This document shows, in pieces, positions 1-9,676 of a DNA stretch of 64,000 nt. The notes below the pieces were generated by a model. It did not search any database and was not told where the DNA came from. It was given only the letters and a program-made list of their open reading frames with translations. The translations under genes were made by a program, and so were the position numbers. This stretch comes from Pseudomonas viridiflava (GTDB lineage: Bacteria; Pseudomonadota; Gammaproteobacteria; Pseudomonadales; Pseudomonadaceae), in contig NZ_UUOC01000020.1 of assembly GCF_900590755.1 (NCBI RefSeq), positions 1 to 64,000 on the forward strand, read 5' to 3'. Numbering within the stretch: the stretch's first letter is position 1; each line of letters starts with the position of its first letter.

Positions 1-385
1 TTGATCGCCTGAAATACCGTCTTCCCGGCTAAAGCCGGTCCCACCAGAAAGTGCATTGCAGGCCAACATAGAATCTCCCACAGCCGACCGCGTTTCTATG
101 TGGGACGGCTTCAGCCGGGAAGAGGCCGGTACACCCGTCCGAGATTGATCGCCTGAAATACCGTCTTCCCGGCTAAAGCCGGTCCCACCAGAAAGTGCAT
201 TGCAGGCCAACATAGAATCTCCCACAGACCGCGTTTCTATGTGGGACCGGCTTCAGCCGGGAAGAGGCCGGTACACCCGTCCGAGATTGATCGCCTGAAA
301 TACCGTCTTCCCGGCTAAAGCCGAGCGCCGCCCGGCCGGTCCCACAACAGATATGCATTGCAGGCCAAGATAGGATCTCCCACAG
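1..385. repeat. Tandem array of REP/BIME-like palindromes (about 142-144 bp unit)
   Basis: A unit beginning TTGATCGCCTGAAATACC starts at 1, 145 and 287, so two full copies (144 and 142 bp) and one partial copy lie head to tail. Each full unit holds an inverted pair of the REP type CTTCCCGGCTAAAGCCGGTCCCAC / GTGGGACCGGCTTCAGCCGGGAAG (shown in parts: the core is CCGGCTNNAGCCGG). Copies 1 and 2 differ by two small indels. Copy 3 has an 11-13 bp insertion inside the palindrome and ends at about 385. No gene can be supported here; it lies beyond the 3' end of pcaC. Confidence 0.9.
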
Positions 386-418
386 TTCTGATGAGAGCCT
401 ATGTCCCGCAACAGCTCA

Positions 419-832
419 TCACTCCTCCCCGAACGACTCCACCCCCATCTCATCCCAGACTTCCTCAGCCAGGTGAAACGTTGCATTGGCCGCCGGGATG
501 CCGCAGTAGATGGCGCTCTGCATCAGCACTTCCTTGATTTCCTCGCGGGTTACGCCGTTGTGTTTGGCGGCCTTGAGGTGCAGGCGCAGTTCGCCTTCGC
601 GGTTCATGCCGATCAGCATGGCGATGGTCACCAGGCTGCGGGTATGGCGTGGCAGGCCGGGACGGGTCCAGATATCGCCCCAGGCATGCCGGGTGATCAT
701 TTCCTGAAATTCTTCGTTGAAAGGTGTGAGTTTTTTCAGGCTGTTGTCCACGTGGGCATCGCCCAGCACTGCACGGCGCACTTGCATGCCAGCTTCGTAA
801 CGTTGTTTTTCGTCCATTGGAAGATCGCTCAT
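419..832 (-). CDS. pcaC: 4-carboxymuconolactone decarboxylase PcaC
   Basis: Converts 4-carboxymuconolactone to beta-ketoadipate enol-lactone in the cytoplasmic protocatechuate branch. The 137 residues match the usual length of the stand-alone enzyme, and the sequence has the AhpD/CMD fold features of the family, including the conserved stretch RHTRSLVTIAMLIGMNREGE at about 62-81 and EVLMQSAIYCGIPAANATF near 101-119. It is the last gene of the leftward pca operon: its ATG follows the TGA of pcaD with no gap, so translation is probably coupled. The family assignment is firm from sequence and context together. Confidence 0.95.
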   Translation of the reverse strand: MSDLPMDEKQRYEAGMQVRRAVLGDAHVDNSLKKLTPFNEEFQEMITRHAWGDIWTRPGLPRHTRSLVTIAMLIGMNREGELRLHLKAAKHNGVTREEIKEVLMQSAIYCGIPAANATFHLAEEVWDEMGVESFGEE

Positions 833-1621
833 TCAGGCTTGCAGAAAAGTCAGGACACGCTCACCGAACGCCTCGCCCGCTTCGATACTGGCGAGGTGTG
901 CGCCGTCGAACTCGACGTACTCGGCCCCAGCAACCTGCTCGACGATAAAGCGCCCATCGGCGGGCGGGCACACCGCATCTGCCACACCGCTCACCACCAG
1001 CAACGGCAACTTGATCGCACTGATCTGCTCGCGGAAATCCGCATCGCGCACCGCTGCACAGTTGGCGGCATAACCTTGCGGTGAAGTCTGGGCGAGCATG
1101 TCCACGACCGGCTGGACCTGCTCGGGATGCGCCTGGGCGAATGCCGGGGTGAACCAGCGGGCAATCGATGCTTCACGCAACGCATGCATCGCCGCCTCGC
1201 CATCGCGCAGAACCATTTCGATACGCGGATTCCACACGTCCGGGTTGCCGATCTTCGCCGCTGTGCAACACAGCACCGCCCGCTGCAAACGCTCCGGCGC
1301 ATTGATCGCCAGCCATTGCCCGATCAAGCCGCCCATGGACAGGCCGCAGAACGATACTTTCGGCAATTGCAGGGCATCGAGCAGCGCCAATACATCCTGG
1401 CCGTTCTGCTCCATGCTGTAGATACCCTCGGTCACCAGCGACTGACCATGCCCCCGGGTGTCGTAACGCAACACCTGAAAATGGCGGGTAAAGGCAGAAA
1501 TCTGCGAATCCCACATGCGCAGATCAGTGCCCAGCGAGTTGGACAGCAGCAACACCGGCGCGCCTTGCGGGCCGTCGAGCTGGTAATGCAATGGGCCGTC
1601 AGGCAGTTGGATGAAAGGCAT
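833..1621 (-). CDS. pcaD: 3-oxoadipate enol-lactonase PcaD
   Basis: Alpha/beta hydrolase of 262 residues that hydrolyses beta-ketoadipate enol-lactone to beta-ketoadipate. The nucleophile elbow CGLSMGG places the catalytic Ser at 95; Asp215 (SGVAD) and His242 (DGAHLAS) complete a triad at the expected spacing. The oxyanion region SNSLGTDLRMWD (27-38) is typical of PcaD/CatD lactonases. It lies between pcaB, from which a REP element of about 75 bp separates it, and pcaC, which it abuts. Start chosen at ATG 1621. Confidence 0.95.
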   Translation of the reverse strand: MPFIQLPDGPLHYQLDGPQGAPVLLLSNSLGTDLRMWDSQISAFTRHFQVLRYDTRGHGQSLVTEGIYSMEQNGQDVLALLDALQLPKVSFCGLSMGGLIGQWLAINAPERLQRAVLCCTAAKIGNPDVWNPRIEMVLRDGEAAMHALREASIARWFTPAFAQAHPEQVQPVVDMLAQTSPQGYAANCAAVRDADFREQISAIKLPLLVVSGVADAVCPPADGRFIVEQVAGAEYVEFDGAHLASIEAGEAFGERVLTFLQA

Positions 1622-1656
1622 TTTGGCTCCTGTTTAAAATTGGAATTGATCATCTT

Positions 1657-1730
1657 CTGTAGGAGCTGCCGAAGGCTGCGAAGCGGTTCTCATGACACAC
1701 CGCTTTCGCAGCCTGCGGCAGCTCCTACAG
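1657..1730. repeat. REP-like palindrome (CTGTAGGAGCTGCCG family) between pcaB and pcaD
   Basis: Long inverted repeat: CTGTAGGAGCTGCCGAAGG on the left pairs with CCTGCGGCAGCTCCTACAG on the right across a variable loop of about 30 bp. The right end runs into the 3' end of pcaB: on the minus strand the repeat's CTGTAG supplies the final Leu codon and the TAG stop of pcaB. It interrupts an otherwise tightly spaced operon and may set mRNA stability between pcaB and pcaDC. Confidence 0.9.
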
Positions 1731-3101
1731 GTTTTGCGAACTTGCGGAAAATTTCTCATGCTCGGCCACCGCCCGCTCCACCCACTCCCGGGCCAACCCC
1801 AGGTAATGCGCCGGGTCGAGCAACTGGTCCAGCTCTTGTGGCGAAAGCTCGGCGCTTACCTGCGGTTCGGCAGCCAGCACGTCACGTAAATGAATACCCT
1901 GCTGAACGGCGCGGCGGCAGCATTGTTCGATCAGATGGTGGGCGGTGTCGCGCCCCAGACGCCTGGCCAGGGCGATGCTCACCGCTTCGGCCAGCACCAG
2001 GCCTTGAGTAGCATCAAGATTAGTCAGCATCCGCTGGGCATCGACTTCAAGCTCCGGGACAACCTGCAAGGCCTGCTGCAACGACCCGGAAACCAGGCAA
2101 CACAGTTCAGGCAAGGTCTCCCACTCGGCATGCCACAACCCCAGGCTGCGTTCGTGCTCCTGAGGCATGGCGGCGAACATCGTCGCCACCAGCCCCGGCG
2201 CGCGCACGGCGGCACTGATCATCACCGCCGCACCCACCGGATTACGTTTGTGGGGCATGGTGGAAGAACCACCCTTGCCCGCCGCCGCAGGTTCAAAGAC
2301 TTCGCCCACTTCGGTCTGCATCAACAGGCTGATATCGCGCCCGACCTTGCCGAGGCTGCCGGCAATCAAGCCCAGCCAACCGGCGAACTCCACCAGCCGG
2401 TCGCGTTGCGTGTGCCAGGGTTGCTCGGGCAGATTCAGCTTCAGCTCATGGGCCAACGCCTCGGACACTGGCAGCGCTTGATCCCCCAGAGCCGCCAGGG
2501 TGCCGGATGCGCCGCCGAACTGCAGGCTCAGCAGCCTCGGTTTTAACTCGGACAGACGCTGCCGGTGACGGGTGACAGCCCCCAGCCAACCAGCGATTTT
2601 CATACCCAACGTCACCGGCGTCGCCTGTTGCAGCCAGGTACGTCCCGCCAGCGGTGTGGCAGCGTAGCGCTGGGCCTGGGTGGCGAGTGATTGCGCCAGA
2701 TCCGCCAGATCAGCTTCGATAATGGTGATGGCATCGCGCAGTTGCAGCACCAGACCGGTGTCCATGACGTCCTGGCTGGTGGCGCCCATATGCACATAGC
2801 GCTCGGCGGTCGGGTTATGGGCCGCGATCTTCTTGCCCAGCGCCTTGACCAGCGGGATCGCGGAATTACCGGCATTACCGATCGCCACCGCCAGTTCGGC
2901 AAAATCGAACAGCTCGGCATGACAGCTGGCCTGAATGTCGCCGACCACTTCAGCCGGGATCAAACCGGTGCTGGCCTGAGCGCTGGCGAGGGCCGCTTCG
3001 AAGTCGAGCATGCCTTGCAGTCGACCATGATCGGAGAAGATCGCGCTCATGGCCGGCTGGCTGAAGTAAGCGTCGAAAAGCTGCTGGCTGGATCGGTTCA
3101 A
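1725..3101 (-). CDS. pcaB: 3-carboxy-cis,cis-muconate cycloisomerase PcaB
   Basis: Cycloisomerase of the fumarase/aspartase superfamily that lactonises 3-carboxy-cis,cis-muconate. The superfamily signature GSSTMPHKRNP is present at about 275, together with the MGATSQD motif near residue 100. I chose the TTG at 3101 (protein starts NRSSQQLFDAYF) because GGGAG lies 7 nt upstream, whereas the longer frame from ATG 3131 would overlap pcaK by 11 bp and adds a stretch not seen in the family. The family is about 450 residues; this start gives 458. The stop codon is provided by a REP element. Confidence 0.92.
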   Translation of the reverse strand: MNRSSQQLFDAYFSQPAMSAIFSDHGRLQGMLDFEAALASAQASTGLIPAEVVGDIQASCHAELFDFAELAVAIGNAGNSAIPLVKALGKKIAAHNPTAERYVHMGATSQDVMDTGLVLQLRDAITIIEADLADLAQSLATQAQRYAATPLAGRTWLQQATPVTLGMKIAGWLGAVTRHRQRLSELKPRLLSLQFGGASGTLAALGDQALPVSEALAHELKLNLPEQPWHTQRDRLVEFAGWLGLIAGSLGKVGRDISLLMQTEVGEVFEPAAAGKGGSSTMPHKRNPVGAAVMISAAVRAPGLVATMFAAMPQEHERSLGLWHAEWETLPELCCLVSGSLQQALQVVPELEVDAQRMLTNLDATQGLVLAEAVSIALARRLGRDTAHHLIEQCCRRAVQQGIHLRDVLAAEPQVSAELSPQELDQLLDPAHYLGLAREWVERAVAEHEKFSASSQNL

Positions 3102-3120
3102 AAGGTTGCTCCCATGAGGT

Positions 3121-4470
3121 TTATGTCGCATCCGAATGGCTTACCCAGCCTTTGATCAGCACGGCAATGGCCGCCAAGGCCGCTGGTACGACAAGCGCCG
3201 TCAGCACCTGCTCGAAATTCCAGCCCAGGCCCAGCAATGTCGCACCGGCCCATGCGCCCAGAATCGCGCCGAAACGACCGATGCCGAGCATCCATGAAAC
3301 CCCCGTGGCGCGGCCTTGTGTCGGATAAAAACGCGCCGCCAACGACGGCATGGCCGATTGCGCACCGTTTATGCACATCCCGGCCAGCAGCACCAGGGTC
3401 GCCAGCACCGTCACGTTACCCAGGCTCTGCCCCACCAGCCAGGCAAAGATCCCGGCCAGGAAATAAGCACAGCCGATCACTTTATGCGGGTTGAATTTGT
3501 CCATGGCCCAGCCGACACCCACCGCACTCAACACGCCGCCAAATTGAAACAGAGCGCCGATGAACGCCGATTGTTCCATGCTCGCGCCGCTGTCGCGCAT
3601 CAGGGTCGGCAACCAGCTGGTCAGCAGATACACGATCACCAGGCCCATAAAGTACGTCAGCCACAGCAGCAACGTCCCGGCGCTGTAAGTGCCGGAGAAA
3701 ATCACTTTGAGTACGTTGCGACTGCCCACGGTTTTCTGTTCCGGGACGCTGAAATCCTTGGCAGCGTTGACTTCCAGCCTGGAAATCGGCGCGAGCACCT
3801 TGCGAATCCGGTCCGCGCCCAGATTACGCACCACCAGAAAACGCGCCGACTCCGGCAGCCAGAACATCAGCACCACGGTCAGCACCAGCGGCAGAATCCC
3901 GCCGAGCATCAGCAAACTGTGCCAGCCCATGGCCGGAATCAGCTTGGCGGAAACGAAACCGCCGCAAGCCATGCCCAGATTGAATCCGCAAAACATGCTG
4001 GTCACCAGCAGGGATTTGAGGCGTTCCGGGGTGTATTCCGAAAGCAGCGTAGTGGCGTTGGGCATCGCCGCGCCAAGCCCCAGACCGGTGAGCAAACGCA
4101 GGATCAGCAACTGATCGATATTGCTGCTGAACGCCGAAAGCAGGCTGAACAGCCCGAACAGAAACACTGCCCCGACCAACACCACCTTGCGCCCGAAGCG
4201 ATCCGCCAGCGGCCCGGAACCCAGCGCCCCGAAGACCATGCCGATCAGCGCGGCGCTCATCACCGGGCCAAGGCTGGCACGCGGAATGCCCCAGTCGGCA
4301 CTCAATGCCGGGGCGATGAAGCCCATGGCTGCGGTGTCCAGCCCGTCCAGAAACACAATCAGAAAACACAGAATCACCACCCGCCACTGGTAACGTGACA
4401 AGGGTTGAGCATTGATAAAAGCCTGCACATCCAGTGTGCCGGCCTCAGGCACGCGAGCCGAGAGGGTCAT
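3121..4470 (-). CDS. pcaK: PcaK-type aromatic acid:H+ symporter (MFS, AAHS family)
   Basis: Inner-membrane transporter of 449 residues with 12 predicted hydrophobic segments. Features of the aromatic acid:H+ symporter family are visible: the acidic TM1 motif FLDGLDTAAMGF (about 41-52) and the loop 2-3 motif GPLADRFGRK (about 108-117). Family knowledge and location inside pcaHG-pcaBDC make 4-hydroxybenzoate/protocatechuate the likely substrates. It follows pcaG after 171 bp that hold a REP element, and its 3' end approaches the start of pcaB. Substrate is inferred; the family is certain. Confidence 0.9.
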   Translation of the reverse strand: MTLSARVPEAGTLDVQAFINAQPLSRYQWRVVILCFLIVFLDGLDTAAMGFIAPALSADWGIPRASLGPVMSAALIGMVFGALGSGPLADRFGRKVVLVGAVFLFGLFSLLSAFSSNIDQLLILRLLTGLGLGAAMPNATTLLSEYTPERLKSLLVTSMFCGFNLGMACGGFVSAKLIPAMGWHSLLMLGGILPLVLTVVLMFWLPESARFLVVRNLGADRIRKVLAPISRLEVNAAKDFSVPEQKTVGSRNVLKVIFSGTYSAGTLLLWLTYFMGLVIVYLLTSWLPTLMRDSGASMEQSAFIGALFQFGGVLSAVGVGWAMDKFNPHKVIGCAYFLAGIFAWLVGQSLGNVTVLATLVLLAGMCINGAQSAMPSLAARFYPTQGRATGVSWMLGIGRFGAILGAWAGATLLGLGWNFEQVLTALVVPAALAAIAVLIKGWVSHSDAT

Positions 4471-4519
4471 GGGGTTTCCTTGTTATTGTTTTTTTGGGGG
4501 TCGCTTTGAAATGCGGCTC

Positions 4520-4610
4520 CTGTAGGAGTGAGCTTGCTCGCGATAGCGGTGGATCTGATAAGAAATTGTCGTCTGACCTGACGCTATCGCGAGCAAGCTC
4601 ACTCCTACAG
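4520..4610. repeat. REP-like palindrome, GAGTGAGCTTGCTCGCGAT variant
   Basis: Inverted repeat CTGTAGGAGTGAGCTTGCTC ... GAGCAAGCTCACTCCTACAG, with the arms extending to CGCGATAGCG and CGCTATCGCG. It sits between pcaG and pcaK. It shares the outer CTGTAGGAG with the GCTGCCG family but has a different inner stem. The same variant occurs at 36261-36370. Confidence 0.9.
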
Positions 4611-4641
4611 ATCGGGTGTATCTGTAAATCAACAATCAAGC

Positions 4642-5244
4642 TTAAAAATCAAAAAACACCGTCTCACCCTCGCCCTGCACCCGGATATCAAACCGATAAG
4701 CCAGCTTGCCATCAACGCTGCAACGCTTGGCCACCAGGGTTTCCCGGCGGACTGGCTGTTCAATCAGGTTGAGCACCGGATCCTGCGCATTGGCCTGGGC
4801 TTCGTCGTCGAAATACAGCCGGGTCTGCAAGTGGATGTTGATGCCACGGGCGAACAGCGACACGTTGATGTGCGCCGCCATGGGTACGCCCGCCGCATTG
4901 TGGACGGTGCCGGGTTTGATGGTATTGAGCAGCCATTGGCCGTCTTCACCGGTTGCGGTGCGGCCGAAACCATTGAACGGTTTCTGCGGGTCGTAGATCG
5001 GGTCGTAAACACCTTCATGATCGGCTTGCCAGAATTCCAGAAACGCGTCGCGAATCAGGTGGCCGTTACCGTCGTAGACGTTGCCCAGCAGCACGATATG
5101 CTCGCCCGGCGCGTTGGCCATGACCATCTCGTGGGTAATTTCCAGGTCACGAGGCGGGTTGCCCGCAGCCTCCAGCGCCAGGCCGATATGCACGTAAGGG
5201 CCAGCGGTTTGTGAAGGGGTTTCGGGCAGCAATTGAACAGGCAT
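4642..5244 (-). CDS. pcaG: Protocatechuate 3,4-dioxygenase alpha subunit PcaG
   Basis: Alpha subunit of the intradiol ring-cleavage dioxygenase that opens protocatechuate to 3-carboxy-cis,cis-muconate. The 200-residue protein starts MPVQLLPETPSQTAGPYVHI, a typical PcaG N terminus. I chose ATG 5244 rather than the in-frame start 15 bp upstream because GAGGAG lies 8 nt before it and because it leaves a 15 bp gap after pcaH. As in other alpha subunits, the iron ligands are on the beta partner. Intradiol dioxygenase C-terminal beta-sheet motifs continue to the C terminus VFFDF. Confidence 0.95.
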   Translation of the reverse strand: MPVQLLPETPSQTAGPYVHIGLALEAAGNPPRDLEITHEMVMANAPGEHIVLLGNVYDGNGHLIRDAFLEFWQADHEGVYDPIYDPQKPFNGFGRTATGEDGQWLLNTIKPGTVHNAAGVPMAAHINVSLFARGINIHLQTRLYFDDEAQANAQDPVLNLIEQPVRRETLVAKRCSVDGKLAYRFDIRVQGEGETVFFDF

Positions 5245-5259
5245 GTTCCAGCTCCTCAA

Positions 5260-5979
5260 TCAGCGATTTTCGAAGTGCGTGGCGCGCTGACCGCGCAACA
5301 CGATGTCAAAGCGATACGCCAGGCAATCCATGGGATTGGCCATGCCCATGTCGAGCCGCGCGATCAGGCTTTGCACGGCGTCCGGGTCGGCAATGGATTT
5401 GACGATCGGACACAGCGGGATCAACGGATCGCCTTCGAAATACAGCTGGCTGATCAGCCGGGTGGCAATCGACGGCCCGCTCACCGAAACGTGGATATGC
5501 GCCGGGCGCCAGTCGTTGGGGCCGTTGCGCCACGGGTAAGGGCCTGGCTTGACGGTGCGGAAACTGTAATTGCCATCTCGGTCGGTCAAGGCCCGGCCAA
5601 CGCCGCCAAAGTTCGGATCAATAGGCGCCAGATAGGCATCGCGCTTGTGGCGATAACGCCCGCCAGCGTTGGCCTGCCAGATTTCCACCAGGGTGTGCGG
5701 GATCGGCTTGCCGTATTGGTCACAGACCCGTCCGGCAACGATGATGCGCTCGCCGATGGGCAAGCCGCCGTTGTTGAAGTTCAGCAACAGGTCGTTGTCG
5801 TGTTCGCCGAATTTGAGATGGGAAAAGTCCGGGCCGGTGGCTTCGGATATCGATTGCGGAATGCTCACCAGCGCCTGGCGCGGGGAGCGCAGGATCGAGG
5901 TTTTGTAATCGGGGGTAAGGGCTTTGGGGTGCCAGTTTCGGTCACGGATGACGAACCGGCTGCTGTTCACATCAGACAT
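5260..5979 (-). CDS. pcaH: Protocatechuate 3,4-dioxygenase beta subunit PcaH
   Basis: Iron-bearing subunit, 239 residues. The four Fe(III) ligands of intradiol dioxygenases can be placed: Tyr109 (AGGRY), Tyr148 (PGPYPW), His161 and His163 (RPAHIHV), each one residue offset from the classic Pseudomonas numbering. It is the first gene of the catabolic operon, with GGAG about 6 nt before ATG 5979. The 114 bp upstream, reaching the pcaQ stop, carry a candidate PcaQ operator at 6078-6101. pcaG follows after 15 bp. Confidence 0.96.
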   Translation of the reverse strand: MSDVNSSRFVIRDRNWHPKALTPDYKTSILRSPRQALVSIPQSISEATGPDFSHLKFGEHDNDLLLNFNNGGLPIGERIIVAGRVCDQYGKPIPHTLVEIWQANAGGRYRHKRDAYLAPIDPNFGGVGRALTDRDGNYSFRTVKPGPYPWRNGPNDWRPAHIHVSVSGPSIATRLISQLYFEGDPLIPLCPIVKSIADPDAVQSLIARLDMGMANPMDCLAYRFDIVLRGQRATHFENR

Positions 5980-6077
5980 GTGATTCTCCGCAGGCTTTTA
6001 TTATTAGGCGTGTTGCTTACACGTGTTGCGCAGTCTCCCCCGCCTTAACCAAAACCTGAACTGAATAATTAAACCTC

Positions 6078-6101
6078 ATCCATATCCAAATGGTTATGGA
6101 T
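6078..6101. promoter_or_regulatory. Candidate PcaQ operator upstream of pcaH
   Basis: Imperfect 24 bp palindrome whose half sites match at 10 of 12 positions (ATCCATAT-CC.. / ..GGTTATGGAT). Read on the minus strand it contains ATAACC-ATTT-GGATAT. The PcaQ site described in Sinorhizobium, from memory, is ATAACC-N4-GGTTAA, so the first half is exact and the second partial. It overlaps the pcaQ stop codon and lies about 100 bp before the pcaH start, a normal distance for a LysR-type activator site. Function is inferred. Confidence 0.6.
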
Positions 6102-7023
6102 GGTCGGCCTGCCCGTAAGCCTTGCCCACCTCCCGCAGCACCTCGACGCACCATTGTGCCGCCCTGGACAGCGGCAGCGCCGGGTTGCTGCAGATGCCCA
6201 CCGAACCACCCGGCTCGCGAATCCCCAGCTCCAGTTCACGCAGTTCGCCGCTGTGCAAATCCTGCTGGACGGCATCGAATGGCGCGATCCAGATGGCGTC
6301 GCTGCACTGCACATAACGGCGGCTGAGGGTCAGCGACAGGGTTTCCAACCGTTGCCGTGGCGGGCTGATGCCGCATTGCACGAACAGGCTGTCGGCGAAT
6401 TTGCGAATGGTGGTGCCTGCCAGCGGCAGGACCATGGGGTAGTTTTCCAGGCTTTCGCGCTGCAACGTCACCTGCAGCAGTGGATGGTCGCGGCGCACCA
6501 CCAGGGTCATGGATTCGCTGTACAGGTGCTCGAAGGTCAGGCCTTGAATTTGCGGGCTGTCGGTCATGCGGCCCACCACAAGATCCAGTTCGCCAACCCG
6601 TAATTGCGAGAGCAGATAGGCGCTGGGGCCGGTCATGACGCTGACGATCAACGCCGGATGACGCTCATGCAGACGCCGCACCACCTCCGGCACCAGCAGG
6701 CTTTCCACCGTCGACAGCACGCCGAGCCTGGCGGTCACCGGCTCATGTTCACCGGACCGCAGGCTGTTCACCCCTTCGCGCAACGACTGCACGCTGGGCC
6801 CGGCGAAACGCAGAAACGCGACACCGGCCTCGGTGAGCGCCGCACCGCTTTTACTGCGCAGGAACAACTGGGTTTCCAGCAGGGTTTCCAGCTCCTTGAG
6901 GGTCTTGGACAAGGCCGGCTGACTGATCGCCAACTGATCCGATGCCCGGGCCAGACTGCCCTGGCGAGCGACTTCGAGGAAACACACCAGGTGACGGAAT
7001 TTGATGCGGGTGTCGATGTTCAA
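6094..7023 (-). CDS. pcaQ: LysR-type regulator PcaQ of the pca operon
   Basis: LysR-type regulator: N-terminal winged HTH (IKFRHLVCFLEVARQGSLAR, then SQPALSKTLKELE) and a C-terminal inducer-binding domain. The N-terminal sequence and its position directly upstream of pcaH in the same orientation indicate PcaQ, which activates pca genes in response to beta-carboxymuconate or beta-ketoadipate in alpha-proteobacteria. The start is uncertain. The frame stays open upstream into a REP element, so I chose TTG 7023, which gives the family-like NIDTRIKFRH start; GTG 7035 is the alternative. Neither has a clear ribosome site. Confidence 0.85.
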   Translation of the reverse strand: MNIDTRIKFRHLVCFLEVARQGSLARASDQLAISQPALSKTLKELETLLETQLFLRSKSGAALTEAGVAFLRFAGPSVQSLREGVNSLRSGEHEPVTARLGVLSTVESLLVPEVVRRLHERHPALIVSVMTGPSAYLLSQLRVGELDLVVGRMTDSPQIQGLTFEHLYSESMTLVVRRDHPLLQVTLQRESLENYPMVLPLAGTTIRKFADSLFVQCGISPPRQRLETLSLTLSRRYVQCSDAIWIAPFDAVQQDLHSGELRELELGIREPGGSVGICSNPALPLSRAAQWCVEVLREVGKAYGQADHP

Positions 7024-7058
7024 TGCAGGGTTCACTTTGAATAAAAAGGGGGTGATCT

Positions 7059-7134
7059 CTGTAGGAGCTGCCGCAGGCTGCGAAAGCAATATTTCTGACA
7101 CTCCGCCATTCGCAGCCTGCGGCAGCTCCTACAG
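7059..7134. repeat. REP-like palindrome upstream of pcaQ
   Basis: CTGTAGGAGCTGCCGCAGG ... CCTGCGGCAGCTCCTACAG with the inner stem extended by CTGCGAA/TTCGCAG. It lies in the short space between pobR and pcaQ. On the minus strand it keeps the pcaQ frame open, which gives a misleading longer ORF. Confidence 0.9.
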
Positions 7135-7152
7135 GGCTCCGTTGCCGTTCTA

Positions 7153-8016
7153 TCACCGTACACCCCGAAACTCCCGGGGCGAGCGGCCGGTGCAGCGTTT
7201 GAAGAACCGGGAAAAATACGCCGGTTCTGAAAACCCCAGCCGGTCCGACACCTGATTGACGGTCAGGGTGGTGTAGACCAGGTCGCGTTTGGCTTCCAGC
7301 AACAGGCGATGATTGATGATCTGCAGCGCCGATTGATCGGTCAGCCTTCGACACAGACTGTTCAAATGCGCGGCACTGATGCTCAGTTGCCCGGCGTAAC
7401 GCTCGATGGACCAGTGCTCGCGAAAATGCTCACCCACCAACCGGGTGAAGGCCTGCAAATGTTCGCGGCCCCGCTCGGGCGCCTGCACTTCGCCTGCCGA
7501 CAGCGTCAGATTGCGGCGCGCCAGCCAGATCGACAGCATGCTGATCAGCGCATGCAGCATCGTATCCCTGCCGGGTTTGTGCTGAGTGTATTCATCGCTG
7601 ATGGCAGAGAACAGCGGGTCCAGTTGCTTGCGCTGTTCATCATCCACGGCATGACAATGGGCGACGCTCAATGCCGGAGCGCTAAGCCCTGCGCTCAGTT
7701 GATCCGCCAACGGCTGCGCCAGGCTGAGGATGTAACCCTGAATATCCGGGGCAAATCTGAAGCGGTGCACGCTGAGTGCCGGGATGACTTGCACCACCGA
7801 GGCGTTCACCTCTCGCGTGGCACCCTCCACATGCAAAGTGGCCTGCCCGGACTGCACGTAAAGCAGCTGCACCAGATCGCTATGGGAATGGGTCTGAATC
7901 TCCCAGCCGTGCAACTGGCTACGCTCGGGGATCGACTCGCAATGCAGCAGATCCGGCGTCGGCCATAGCGTGGTTTCGCCATACAGTTTGAACACAGGCA
8001 CAGATTCGCTGGTCAT
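7153..8016 (-). CDS. pobR: AraC/XylS-family regulator, probably PobR of pobA
   Basis: Transcriptional activator of 287 residues with an N-terminal cupin-like effector domain (HSHSDLVQLLYVQSGQATLH near 44-63) and a C-terminal double HTH of the AraC type (SIERYAGQLSISAAHLNSLC, then VNQVSDRLGFSEPAYFSRFF). It is divergent from pobA with 122 bp between starts, the usual arrangement for AraC-type PobR, which responds to 4-hydroxybenzoate. ATG 8016 was preferred over the longer frame because it has GGCGAGG before it and gives the family-like MTSESVPVFKLYG start. Effector identity is inferred. Confidence 0.85.
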   Translation of the reverse strand: MTSESVPVFKLYGETTLWPTPDLLHCESIPERSQLHGWEIQTHSHSDLVQLLYVQSGQATLHVEGATREVNASVVQVIPALSVHRFRFAPDIQGYILSLAQPLADQLSAGLSAPALSVAHCHAVDDEQRKQLDPLFSAISDEYTQHKPGRDTMLHALISMLSIWLARRNLTLSAGEVQAPERGREHLQAFTRLVGEHFREHWSIERYAGQLSISAAHLNSLCRRLTDQSALQIINHRLLLEAKRDLVYTTLTVNQVSDRLGFSEPAYFSRFFKRCTGRSPREFRGVR

Positions 8017-8111
8017 GCCTCGCCTTCGCCTCATCCATGAAAAATCCAGAAGATGCCGCGAATAATGGCTTCTTCTTGCAGCACAGGCCACTAAAAATAC
8101 AGAACAGATAA

Positions 8112-9323
<1,212 letters not shown>

Positions 9324-9676
9324 AGATATCAATGCGATATCACCGACAATGAGCGTGCTGCACCGCAAAGCGACTGAAAATCAAGGGAAATTCCGAATTT
9401 CTGTCGCTGTTCATTTCCTGATCATTGGCCGAATAGCGCAGCCCACAAGGCGTTGCCGAAGTTATCCACAGACATACCCCCACTTTCCGTGGACAACTTT
9501 TGTTGGGGTTTACACACCAATGGCGGCCTGGCAGATCCGTGGGACCGGCTTCAGCCGGGAAGGCGGCGGTTGTGTCGCAACATTTGCATTGGATGTACCG
9601 GCCTCTTCCCGGCTGAAGCCGGTCCCACAAGATATTCGCCTTGCAGAACGATACAGAAACGTCCACACATCCGGGT
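9324..9676. other. Intergenic region with one REP pair
   Basis: The 353 bp between pobA and the RibD-like gene have no supportable gene. The region contains the REP pair at 9539-9628 and, at 9462-9470, an isolated TTATCCACA that resembles a DnaA box. The short frames that cross it read through the repeat and lack ribosome sites. Pairing of the REP arms could end transcription from both convergent genes. Confidence 0.7.
9539..9628. repeat. BIME-like REP pair (GTGGGACCGGCTTCAGCCGG family)
   Basis: GTGGGACCGGCTTCAGCCGG on the left and CCGGCTGAAGCCGGTCCCAC on the right form a long inverted repeat, each arm also holding its own small palindrome (CCGGCTTCAGCCGG). Same family as the tandem array at 1-385 and the copies at 27898, 39475, 47098 and 49476. 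Confidence 0.9.

Noticed and set aside
401-1084. Long plus-strand frame opposite pcaC and pcaD
   Set aside because: Mirror frame of GC-rich coding DNA; the minus-strand genes have full motif support.
9462-9470. TTATCCACA resembling a DnaA box between pobA and the RibD-like gene
   Set aside because: Only one copy, with no AT-rich unwinding region and no dnaA, dnaN, parAB or rep gene nearby, so it does not indicate an origin.
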